Positions 22,201 through 32,881 of a stretch of 54,359 nt of DNA are shown piece after piece (within the stretch, counting starts at the first letter, position 1; each line of letters opens with the position of its first letter). This DNA comes from Branchiostoma floridae (Eukaryota > Chordata > Leptocardii > Amphioxiformes > Branchiostomatidae). Location of the stretch: positions 106,335-160,693 of the forward strand of contig NW_023365756.1 in assembly GCF_000003815.2 (NCBI RefSeq). The letters are read 5' to 3'. The notes beneath the pieces were generated by a model. The model made no database searches. It had not been told where the DNA came from and saw only the letters and a program-made list of their open reading frames with translations. Made by a program: the position numbers and the translations under genes.

Positions 22201-25200
22201 ATGGCGTCAGCTGCTCTCGTACCCAGGAAACAGGAATTTGAAGAGTCCTCTCGTGCACCACTAGCCGGGTCGTGTAAACATGGTCACGCGACTTGTAAAC
22301 AATCGCGTGGCGCTTCCAGTAGGGCAGACATTACAGCTGACTGATTTCCTATTAGAGCCTAGCATACGAAGCTCCAAAAGAAAACCTCATTTGAGTACTT
22401 ACCAAAATTTCAATATCAAAAATTCTTCTTCACCAGTCGTAAGGATATCCTTTTTAACCATGCAAAGAAAGCAGAGGGCTGTTCAGTTTAAACTCCAAGA
22501 AAAACAAGGGGGGTTTTATTATAAAGTGTTTTATAAATTGTACGTATACACTAAACATATTTCTTAAGTGTACCCTACTAAAGTTTTCACCGCGTCGAAA
22601 TTAGTCAAATTGCTGTCCCTAGTTAACGATAAAAACAGTGTTCTGCTACCTTCAACCATTCAACATGGCGGACAGCACCTACGTCATAGTCACGTGAGTG
22701 CTAATGTATGAGAGATGTCGTAATCTTACATCGTCCCAGTACGCACGCTTGGACCGGCTTACGGCAACGTCCCTTCCAACACGTCCACTGTTCATGTTTC
22801 GGCCCTGAGACTGAAAAGAGAGAAAGACTTTATTAAATAATATTAGAATATTGAAGAAGCAAAGCTATTTTTCCAGTGACCTTCATTATCATCATCATCA
22901 TCATCGTCGTCGTCATCATCATCATCTAACCATCATCATCAGCATTATGGTTTATTGAGTAAAAGTGAAAAGTTTTCCAATCTCTTTGAATATTTTTTCT
23001 TCTTTTTCTTTTCTGCCAATGTAGTACAACCAGATACAGGCAGGTGTTTTTCAGCAATGTAGAAATGTGTGATGTCTATACTTAATCACAAAAACGAAAC
23101 AGAATCTGTACAGTTTTAGAGAACTGTATGAAACGGTGTCATTTTGTGCCAGTCCTTGCAATTGGATTGAATCTGAGGTTTCTGGGTCGCGAAATGGGCT
23201 AACAGAAAACTTCTGTCGACCGTGGAACCAATTAATTTGTCTTCTTTGGCCGGTTGTGGTTATACTCCAACTAATGACAGAAATAAGGATGTAACAATCC
23301 CTGAAACGTGCTATAACACATACTTGACTTCTCTCGTATACGTCCAATGAATTTCGATATTAACGTACGCTAAAAGTTCTTTTCCCCAAAATCCCATTGA
23401 TGTTCATCGTTGAAAAGTACCATTTTCACCGCGAAATAGGCCACTTGTTGGTTTTAAATCATGATTTGACAATCGTGTTGGATGTTGCCGCACACATGTG
23501 TAAAACACGTCTAAATCTCTCTACTACTTTCAATTTGTATGCTTTTCATTCAGACGTTATTGAAAGGAAGGACTCCTGTAATTTTCAACGCGGTGGGTCA
23601 TGGGGAAAACATCTTTGTCGTGACCTCTAATGTTGACGTTTGACCTTGGGGGTGCCAAGATCACACAGAACAATTTCCGTGGTCTCCTACCGCAAGGGCG
23701 AGGGGCGACCTTTCCAAGGTCATAATTAGAAGCAGTCGCAGAACAACTACATTGGGAACAGACATATGACTTCAGGCGCTAATAAATTTTACGGTTGGTT
23801 TGTATCTCTGTATCTCAAGAGAATGATTACATCTTAAACTACGAGGAAACATTGCGTTTTTTTTGGTAATGACGTGGACTACATCACAAATGTCGCATTT
23901 TCTTCTATTGGCCTATTTGTGGTGTGTTGCCGTATAAGTTACCGCCTTGTGACCATTGCTGAAAATGTAATGTTTTCGAGTGCGTGCGTCAGCAGTTTGT
24001 GAACTGCATTGCTGAACTCAATGGATGGGTCTTCATCAAACTTGATGTGTTAGTAGGTGTTGGCAAAGGGACGAAACATTCAGATAATGCCCCCTACCAC
24101 ATCTTACGGTACTGCAGTGGAAATTCCGGGTTTGATACGTCGTTACTTTTTGAAGAGTGTACTTTTCTGTTGGAATCTGTTTGGTCCCTATAGTGGCTCC
24201 TGTTTTCTACAAGGTATCAAATTTCAGCGAGATTTTTTCCTTACTTCTTATCAAAGTGGGTTGCGGTAACACAGATGGTTTGAGCAGTCTTACGTGCGTA
24301 ATTCTTTTTGACAGATAAAACAGGTGTGTTATGTAAGCTTTGACGCGTTCATTTGGGTATATAGTGGCTTGAGGCCACCGGAAGGTAATAGCGCTAAATC
24401 ACAAATAAAGTTATACCTATCCAATAGCCACGCCAAACTCCGCAAAAACGTAAAAATGCAAGCAATATATGAACATGAGGAATACATAGATTTGACTGAC
24501 ATGCAGCTGCGTTCTCATTGGTCGAATCTCTAATTGACATGTTCTCATTGGTTGAACCGCGCGCTAATTGTGATAGACAGCCAGATCGGTCTATTGAGCT
24601 GCATGTTTAACTTATAAGACAAGGCTCTCTCGGCAGAGAATTCAGAAGTGTCTGATATTTTAGCTTGCATGTAGAACTACATACAGACTATTATATACAG
24701 ATCGCCAACATACCTAAAAAAAACCCGTGCCTCCGAAGTTATACAAACCGCCGCTAGGATGCTCACAATTTTACCCACACTTCTTTTGACTAAAAAGCTA
24801 AGGCCTAACGTTACCAACCATGCAAAAATCATAAGAATTCAAAGTTATTTCATCGTCAAAACAAGGGACCAATCAATGAATGTTACACCAGGCAAGCATC
24901 GTTATAACGTTGTGTTAGCAAATGCAACAATGCTACACGTGCTGTGATCCTAACGGTACGCAAAGAAACCATGTTGAAAGTTATGTACCATTGACTGTGA
25001 GCCAAAGAATGTTGTTGGTCTTGGCAAGAGCACTTACCCAGTGACATATCTACTGTCATCGAAGACAGGTGGCTAAACCTGAACTTCGACTTGGAGTCAA
25101 AACAGACTCCAAACATTACACTTGGGAATACAGTGGTATGAGTCAAAAGGTATTCAGTTTCGTTGGAAGTGCCAAAAAAGTGAAGCCACTTTTGAAAAGT

Positions 25201-26127
25201 CAATCGCATGTGTGATTGAAATTTCACAATAACGTTAAGAAGTTGCAGTGGATTTTTTTTTCCAGCTTCCACCGCCTTCGCTGTTTTAAGGAAAATAGAA
25301 ATGTTCATTTTTTTACATCTGATTTTGCGCCCCCTGGTGGATTTCCTAGATACCGCAGCAGAACTGATATCTCGTGTTTTGAACAAGCTAACGTAGAGCT
25401 TCTAAACAAAAACATAAAAATGCAACCATTTGAAGAAAATACAGTGACACTCTCGCTCATTGGTTGAACCTCTAATTGCCATGCTGTCATTGGTTGAACT
25501 GCTAATTGTTATAGACAGTTCGGATCAGTCCCCTATCGCACCCCGTACTCGAAATGAACTACGAGCAGCTGCTGTTTGTCATTTACTGCAATTAAAGGCA
25601 TAAACAGGCCCAAATAAACGATCTGAGTGCAACACCAGCTGCACTACTGAACTGTAGACCTTAAAAGGACTGAAGGAATGGAGTGAAATGAAAACCCGGG
25701 GCACAAGGGAGACACGGGGTCGCCTGCTTATCGGATGGTACCAGGAGCGAGAAATGACTCAAGGTTTGGTGTCAGGTATTGAGTTCGGAGATTCGTGAGT
25801 GTTGACTGTTTGAGGAAGGGGGCCTTTGAGTTGTAACGTTGAATTAGAGAGAGACAAGGAGAGAGGGAAAGAAAAATAAGAAGGTACAGACAGAAATTAG
25901 ATAGAGATTATAAAAGAGAGAGGTAGGAGAGAGGGATGGAGAGAGAGGAGAGGAAGACAGAAAAACACAAGCACACACTACAGAGATAGAAACAAGAAAG
26001 AGAGAAAGATAGAGGGAGGAAAGGGAGTGAGTGAGAGAAAAAGACAGAGAGAAAGAGAGATAGCGATTGAGAGAGAGAGGGAGAGGTGGGAGAGAGAAAG
26101 AGAGAGAGAGAGAGAGGGAGAGAGAGG

Positions 26128-26158
<31 letters not shown>

Positions 26159-28540
26159 CGAGAGAGATGAAAGATACACACTGAGAAAAAGAAGAAAGTG
26201 AGAGTGTGGTAAAACCATCCCGGGAGTGAATGAGTGAGAGAGAAAGAGGAAGGAGATTGCCCAACACGAAAGAGCATGTTTACAAACGGTGAATATCATC
26301 AGACCACGGTTCCATCTCAGACACCACAATAGTAACTTCATAGCGTGTGAACGACACAAGACACGCAACACGGTTGGTAGCGTGTGTAAAACAGGAAAAA
26401 AACGTGTTTATCAATTGGTTTAGGCATCTTATAATTATCTTCAAAGAACCTGGTCTTGTAGCTTCCCGTATCCACTTGGAAATTTATACCTCGCTATCAG
26501 CTTGGAATCCACAAATATTGAGTGCAACACATGCACACAACCCCTCCCCACCCTGCCCCCCTCCCCCACTGCTTCTCCACCTGTCATGTCCCATTGTGTC
26601 CTATCGCAAGTCCTCACGGGACAAATCAAAGGACATCTGACCAGCAGGTGTGTTAGTCGGACCGTGACAACACGGCCGGCTGTTTGCTCCCCTCACAGAG
26701 TCTTTGATTTGGTCAGCAAATACCGACCTAACCAGGAGAAAAGTAGGCCAATAAGATAAGAAAGCTACTGATTTATAAGTCCTTTGTGTAATGACCTTGG
26801 AAAGGTCTGTGGCTTGATTTGGCGAATTGGTATCAGAGGTGCGTTTGATACGCGTAAGGTGTAGTAGACGTAGACAGAACGTTTTCTTTTGATATAGAAA
26901 ACAAGTATTTCGGCCATCTTTAGTGTGAGGTTAAACAACAGAGGGAATTCGTTATATAGCATACCAATAGCAAAGTCGCAAATTCTCCTTCGAATTTTTA
27001 TATTCAGATCAATCTAAGCAACGAGGATTATCATTACCACTCGTCAAAATTCTCAAATCTTTGATAAAAGTATTTTTTGTAAATTAATTAGATCAACATA
27101 CAGTATTTTGAGCCGAAAAACACTCATGACTATCCTCATACTATGAAACAACATATTCAGTTTACGACAACCAAAGGCCGCTGTCAAAACCACAACCTTT
27201 CCAAAGTAACTGTATATCGTTTTCGCAGCCCCGGTTTTGGGATCTGGAAAAAAAGGTTAAGCGATTACCGCCATATCTAAACCATATCTAAACCATATTT
27301 AGACTAAAGAACGCTGACCGGATTTGCCCCTTTAATCTCAAATCAGGCTATTTTCCGCTTGTTACATGCATTTACCACTATTTGGAGTGTGAAAAGTCCA
27401 CCTATACTATGAACAATGAATATGACAGAACACAACAAAATTTTTTGACCTATTTGTAATATTTCAGCTAGTTTAATCTCTGATATAGCAATTCTTGCCG
27501 TCTAAAGACAAGAACTGTTCGAACTAGGCATGCTATCGCAGCACCCTTATCTAAACTCTAATTGATAAAGACAAGTATCACGTTTGGAAAATTTGGACAA
27601 AAATGCTCCAAATTTGCTTTACCAAGCTTTATATTATCCTAGTCCATCTTTGTTATTTGTAAACAGCTGTAAAATGCAAGTGTATTCTAACTTGTTTTAC
27701 TATACACAAACATTTAGGTCGTGTATACACTTGATAAAGAATAGCCGACTGCTAAACTGCTATAAGTTTAACAGCAATCCATCGTTTTGTATCCACAATT
27801 CACGCATTCAAAAATCGACAGCTAAGCTTGGCCAAGGGAATGTGTCGAAACTTGAGCGGCTGGTAATTGAGAGGGAACGGTCTAAAGCTTTCAACAGCAT
27901 ATCGCAAGCGACCTTCCCTGAGGAGCGCTGTTCTTACTTGCAAGACAAACATATGTCAAGTAACACGGGCACAGCTTGAGGGGGAGGGCTGGTTAGATTT
28001 CTACAAATTTGTGCATGCAGGCGACTGCATTGAAACATGTTGCAGAGGCCTGAGGCTGGCGGAATTGCAAACATTACTAACAGTAGCATGCCACAAAAAA
28101 GAAACAAGAAAGATTTTTTCGGGGTGCAAAACCAATTAAAATCTTGCACTAGATTACTATGCACTTATTTCCTTGAATTGAGGGCAAGTGTATTCTTTTC
28201 TTACAATTGATTGGAATCGTATTTAGAGACGCACGCATGCAAAGCTTATGGTGAAATTAGCAAACCCTTGTAACATAAGAACATACGGAAAGGGTATTCA
28301 ACACCGGAAAGCAGTGTTTAATAGTGTAAAATAGCAGAACTACCGAACTATCCATGCGCCTTTGCAGCACGGAAATATGATATGCAATGATTTAAAGCAA
28401 AAATTATCACTTATGTGACGAAGGCAGACGATTTTATATTTGTCTCAACTCACCCATGTTCTGGTTAGGTCGATTCCTTCCACGGCCAAGACGGCCAGGG
28501 TCAAACAAAGTAGCGACATCGTTGTACCGTGTCCTCCCAT
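19261..28540 (-). CDS. secreted furin-processed cysteine-rich protein, gene A
   Basis: Five exons, all phase 0: 28540-28454, 22810-22730, 20687-20592, 20018-19836 and 19434-19261 (206 residues, TAA stop). Exon 1 encodes a signal peptide (SLLCLTLAVLAVEG); translation may start at 28540 (better Kozak context) or in frame at 28519. Exon 2 carries the furin-type site RSKR followed by AYWDD. Exon 3 is a 4-Cys module (C-x5-C-x11-C-x11-C). Exons 4 and 5 each hold 8 Cys with identical spacing, C-x5-C-x5-C-x10-C-x3-C-x5-C-x5-C-x10-C. The predicted mature protein therefore has 20 Cys. I do not recognise a named family; the repeat loosely recalls generic disulfide-rich modules. It is divergently paired with gene B at 32882, which has the same plan. 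A secreted peptide or binding role is inference only. Confidence 0.75.
20180..20338 (+). mobile_element. foldback MITE, CAGTAGAAGCC family, in gene A intron 3
   Basis: Begins TAGTAGAACCAATTCATTGC and ends TGCAATTAAATGGCTTCTACAGT. Interior phrases (CACACTTCTGTT, CCCAAA, TTGCACGAAAT, CTGGCAAAT) match the copy at 41223-41399. Confidence 0.65.
22889..22943. repeat. (ATC)n microsatellite
   Basis: Runs of ATC/GTC triplets inside gene A intron 1. Confidence 0.85.
24440..25560 (+). repeat. two diverged direct copies of a short repeat (24449-24590 and 25416-25535)
   Basis: Both copies contain AAAATGCAA, then CTCATTGGT.GAA.CTCTAATTG.CATG, then TCATTGGTTGAAC, GCTAATTGT and ATAGACAG in the same order. 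They are an unclassified interspersed repeat in gene A intron 1. The rest of the intron shows no supported exon. Confidence 0.55.
25848..26247. repeat. GA-rich simple-sequence tract
   Basis: About 400 bp dominated by (GA)n and GAGAGG/GAAAGA variants on the plus strand. It lies in gene A intron 1 and creates several spurious Leu/Ser-rich open frames on the minus strand. Confidence 0.92.
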
Positions 28541-28602
28541 CTTCACCTTGTAGTTTCACGGTTCCTTACAGCAGAAATCCAGGCTTGCCAACTGCAGGGA
28601 GA

Positions 28603-28610
28603 ATATATAT
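28603..28610 (-). promoter_or_regulatory. TATA-like box of gene A
   Basis: ATATATAT on the minus strand, about 65 nt upstream of the first ATG at 28540. This is a plausible position for a core promoter with a short 5' leader. Confidence 0.4.
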
Positions 28611-28615
28611 CTTAT

Positions 28616-28690
28616 TCACGGGAATCGAACCCAGGACCCCCTCGATCGTTTGACGTAGGTGGGTTTAGGAGAGCTCAGCGACGGCGGATT
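28616..28690 (-). repeat. tRNA-like (SINE-type) fragment upstream of gene A
   Basis: On the minus strand GGTTCGATTCC (28631-28621) matches the RNA polymerase III B-box consensus and is preceded by GGGGGTCCTG, as at the T-arm of tRNAs and tRNA-derived SINEs. I find no matching A box or closed acceptor stem, so it is not a functional tRNA gene. Confidence 0.35.
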
Positions 28691-30419
28691 GGAAACATGT
28701 GTTGTGTGTTCGCTCCCTGTTACGTACTGTTTGACTTGGCTGCGCAGCACACCGCGTTCTTTGCATTCCAAGAGGCCGGCCAGGAGGATATATAAAGTTC
28801 CCGTCAAACATTAACCCAACCCGCACACACCTTTTTATTATCTAGGGCGCCAAAGCAGGCCAAGACAACGACACATCAACACTAAAAACAGCCTTGTCTA
28901 AACGCCATTGTTTATCAAGTCGCTGTGTTGTAATACTAGGAATGTTTTATTTGCGAGGTAAACGAAAAACGCGGTATAAAAACACCAAAAGTGCGAGACC
29001 TACTTGTAAGACCACAAAGGGCGAATAATTCAATAAAGAATGTCGCACTTTGAGGGGACATATTTTCTTAGGAACGCTTTGGCTTAATTTTTGTGTTTGT
29101 TGTAGGTGCTGTTGTTTCTTTAAGACTCAAAACTCGTGGTATCCTTTATCTTATCGATGACAAGGTGTCTTGAGGGGATTAAGAAACCTTCCACGCTGGG
29201 CGGGAACAGGTTTTCTGTCAGGTTCACACTTTGTCGTCTGCAAACGGACGATTTCATTATTGCTGCAAGGGGTGAGGGAATCAAGCGACTATAATAATCA
29301 AATCTGCTTTCAAAGCTAAATGTATTTTTCAGATAACGTTATATCTTTATGATGAATTTAGAAAAAATTATAAAGTAAAAGGGGGAAACACTGGGTATTA
29401 TCAAACTAATTTGTTCTTTATTTTCGAAACTTCTGAAACTGTATTTACCGTATGGTGTGCTTTAATTTGGTACATCCCAACCTGCAACATTCCTTGCAAG
29501 AAAGAAGCGGAAAAATGCATGCGATCCGTTTCATTCTGTTGCGGTCAACTGGAACTGATACAAGCCAAGAGAGGGCCACCTTACCCGTACAGGGTCATAG
29601 CTCTCTATCCTGGCCTAATGTCTAGATCCTGAGAATTCGAAATTTGTAAGAGATTTTATGTGCAAGGTCACTAAACGTCAGTCAAACAACTACGCATACT
29701 TCAATAGAATTCAATTATTTGATCGGGAATTGATGTCAGAAATACCTGAAAGTTTGGGGATATTTTCGATTGAAAATAAGTCGACGAAGAAAACCAAAGC
29801 TTTGGAGCAGTTTTGACTCGTGTGTCATGCACCCTCCTTTTCTGTACATATTCAAAATTAATAAAATCTGAAACACTTAACGCTACACTATAGAAAGTTA
29901 AAAAAAATTATCATATTTTTACATCTTTTTCCCATATTTTAATCTTTCCCCATATTTTAGTGGGCGGAATATCTTGACTTGGCTAGCCGGTTGTCGTGAC
30001 ACATAAACTTAAGTAAATATCCTTGTTTATTTGTTCTGAGTAAACCCCGTGTCAGCATAGGTAAACAAAAATAAACAGATGTCTCCGTTGGTCACTTCAT
30101 ACATACAGGGCACGCAAAACTGATATTGAGAATCTATAGGCGGTGTTTTTCCCGTCGGTATCAGTTTTATCTATTTGAAAAAAAAAGATTAGACAAAGAA
30201 AATATAATAGCAGAATAAGCAGGTGTATTGATAATAGCACCGAATACTAAGGGTCAGGGAAGCTAAGTAGTCTCTAAGCAGACGTGCCGTCAGCTGGACG
30301 AAAAAAAAAAGAATTTGGCCAAATAGGGACAAATAATTTGCTATGGTATTTTAGTCAGACTTTTGCAGTCTATTTAGCCATCAAAGCCGACCGGTCAATT
30401 CACTCCTAGGCCGATTAAC

Positions 30420-30546
30420 TACTCTCCAAGTAGAGACCTTTTCCTTTCATCCGTTATTTTATCGACAGACCGGTACCTTTCCACCATAAAAACGGATGAA
30501 AGAAAAAGGTCACAATTTTTTTCCACCAACCTCTGCTTGGAGAGTA
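30420..30546. mobile_element. CTCCAAGCAGA foldback element 1
   Basis: A 127-bp palindrome starting TACTCTCCAAGTAGAG and ending CTCTGCTTGGAGAGTA. The inner arms (CTTTTCCTTTCATCCGTT / AACGGATGAAAGAAAAAG) pair almost fully. It is flanked by CGATTAAC on the left and CTATTAAC on the right, 7 of 8 bases alike, as expected of an ageing 8-bp target duplication. Confidence 0.75.
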
Positions 30547-31164
30547 CTATTAACACCTACTAGGCTTTTATTCCTTTGAAGCCCTTTTACTATCGGCCAA
30601 GCGGGAGTCTGGAAGAGACTAGAAGCTAAGGCAGAATCTTCTTCGGGGCATGTTGGCTCTGGAGCCGAGGGACTGGCTTGTCTCGGCCCTGATCAACAGC
30701 CTAGATTCTGTCGGGGTTAGCATCGAATTCCAGTCTAACGATTTGCCTCTGGATTTTGCACCACTGCATCGGCGCTACCATTGCATGGCTGCCTCTATCG
30801 ACATTAAGCAGTACTGCAGCTACACTTACAAAAGGAGTAGCAGGATGCAGCCGACCAATCACTTCAGACCGAAAACTCACAATAATTAATACAAGTATTC
30901 TTTCTAAAACTTCTTGCGCATGCGGGACGTCAGCAATTATCATAGCGTACTTGGAACTGACCACGAGTCACCTAAGATTTTTTTCCCATTTATTTTGGCC
31001 ACAACAAGTAACTTTTATGGATAATATCAGGGCGCTCATTATATAATTAATTTCCGCCTGATTTCAGAGAAAAATACAAGAATTTTTTTCTCTTCGGGGA
31101 TGGTCAAAAAGACCAAAATAGGCGAACATTTAGCCTAATAATCATACTTGTAGAATAAACACTA

Positions 31165-31504
31165 AGAAGGTAGCCATGACTCTAGCTGCAGAAGTGAAAC
31201 TTGTTGGATAGTTGTAAAAGTGCCACCAATATGAAAGCTATGAATGTTGTTGCCAGCTTGGCAAGTGATACCACACTAGTATCACCTTTAGTACACAAAT
31301 CACTTCTTTAACTTGATACAGGAACGAATACCTTGTTAGTTGTGATGCCACGTTTTATCACTTCAAGTACCAGTCTTGCTTACGACGTTCATGGTGTCTA
31401 TTATGAAAACTTAGACATCTTTTTTTTTACCCATCTTGTTTGTTTTCTCATCATTCTTGCACACAGCATTGGGTGTCATCCATAGAATTTACTTGCTGTG
31501 GCCT
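31165..31504 (+). repeat. dispersed repeat, copy 2
   Basis: Diverged direct copy of 4380-4703, with matching phrases in the same order, ending at TTTACTTGCTGTGGCCT. Confidence 0.6.
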
Positions 31505-32210
31505 TACAGATATTCGCTCAGCTAAAACATGTTTGATACACTGACTAAAACACCTCTCTTTGCAAAACTAGCAGCACTGCCTAGCGGTTCACTATAAATA
31601 GCATGCATAGTCGCGTTGCAGCACGCAGTTCGCCAACATGCATGTAAATCCGAAATTTCGTCACTTGCTAAGAAAGGAAAGCATTCTTTTGTGCCTTGGT
31701 AACAATCACCACTTAGTAAATATTACAATAGTGAATAGTGTACAGTCATGATGATGATGACACAGTCATACTTTCAAAGGGAAACGACGCCCCCAGAATT
31801 TTGGGGTGAGGTCCTGAACTTAATTACGTCGAAAAATAGATGTACCTGCATATGACCATGTATGGCATGCAAAACCTGTATTTCGTATCTTCTGAAACAT
31901 TGACGAATGTTGTTATCTCTGTCAAATTACACTGAATTAAAATACCAATTGAATGATGAAAGTAATAGGGATATCTAAAGGTGGTGAAAGACGATGTCGC
32001 GATAGACAAGAACTTATCTATACAATGTGAAACGTTTGGCATTGTTATGCTTGACCGTCGTTTCAAAGACCTTTTATTTGTGTTTCGAAACTCCTTGCTT
32101 GGTCCGAGTAACGTACCAGAAGGAATCACTTAAATGCCCCAAAAGTCCAAAGGGCTTGCTCTTGGTTATGCAATTATGATATGTCCTGACTACAATCTTC
32201 TAACCTTAAC

Positions 32211-32330
32211 ATCTGCTTAGAGTAGTGGCTGTCAGAGAACCCGGCCATTTGAGGATTTGGATTTTCTTCACATCTGCTTAGAGCAATCCGGCCATTCCGA
32301 GAGTCTACCCAACATCTGCTTGGAGATTAC
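32211..32330 (+). mobile_element. three isolated TCTGCTTRGAG termini
   Basis: ATCTGCTTAGAG at 32211, ATCTGCTTAGAG at 32272 and ATCTGCTTGGAG at 32314 lie in the same orientation within 120 bp. They match the right terminus of the foldback family and look like nested or truncated insertions. Confidence 0.5.
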
Positions 32331-32426
32331 CGAAAGCTACTAGATGGCGTGACTTGATCTATGAATGTGACAACCGCAAAGTCCTGTCCCAATTTCCTGC
32401 AGCGGGTTTTCCTTGCCGTGATTTAA

Positions 32427-32613
32427 TACCGTAAAAGAGAAAATATTCGCGAGGATTTAATTTCGCTTTATGTTAAGGAGAAAATGAAAAGTTGTTTGTG
32501 GTTTTATGTTCGCGGGAGAAATGAAAAATAAGAAGAAAAAAGAATCGCTGTGATCTTGATTTCATGATAACCACAAACGTAGAACCATAGCGAACATGTC
32601 CCATTTTACAGTA
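32427..32613. mobile_element. MITE with TACCGTAAAA ends upstream of gene B
   Basis: TACCGTAAAA at the left and TTTTACAGTA at the right are imperfect 10-bp inverted ends. The interior has repeated TTCGCG and GATTTAAT motifs. It ends about 270 bp before the gene B start codon, so it could contribute promoter sequence. Confidence 0.45.
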
Positions 32614-32756
32614 TTTGAAATAGCCATATAAGTACAGACATAGCATGCTCATCCTTGCGTACATCCCTCGAGTGATCACGTGACTGAGTGGTTGTACCGC
32701 CTCCTCCACTCCCTGTGGTATTTCAGATCTTTCGTCATTTCCGTTTCCTGGGAGAG

Positions 32757-32764
32757 TTTAAATA
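32757..32764 (+). promoter_or_regulatory. TATA-like box of gene B
   Basis: TTTAAATA, 118 nt before the ATG at 32882, implying a 5' leader of roughly 90 nt. Confidence 0.35.
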
Positions 32765-32881
32765 CCAGGCACATATACGCAACTCCTCCACCAGTGTCTA
32801 TACAGTCTGTTCTCCGAGCGCAGCCAAAAAATTTCCCCGTATTCTTCACTTATACAACAGAGCGGAAAGAAACTTTCAACC

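Larger units (their letters stand above)
28541..32881. other. intergenic region between divergent genes A and B
   Basis: No supported exons. Holds the tRNA-like fragment, foldback elements and the second copy of the dispersed repeat listed separately. Both promoters must lie within these 4.3 kb unless there are upstream non-coding exons. Confidence 0.6.

Noticed and set aside
22201-22344. Short open frame beginning MASAALVPRK (47 codons)
   Set aside because: No family resemblance, no splice partner, and it lies in an intron of gene A on the opposite strand. Length is within chance.
25844-26371. Leu/Ser-rich open frames on the minus strand
   Set aside because: Artefact of the GA-rich simple repeat.
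28616-28690. Functional tRNA gene on the minus strand
   Set aside because: A B box is present, but no A box, no anticodon arm and no closing acceptor stem could be drawn.
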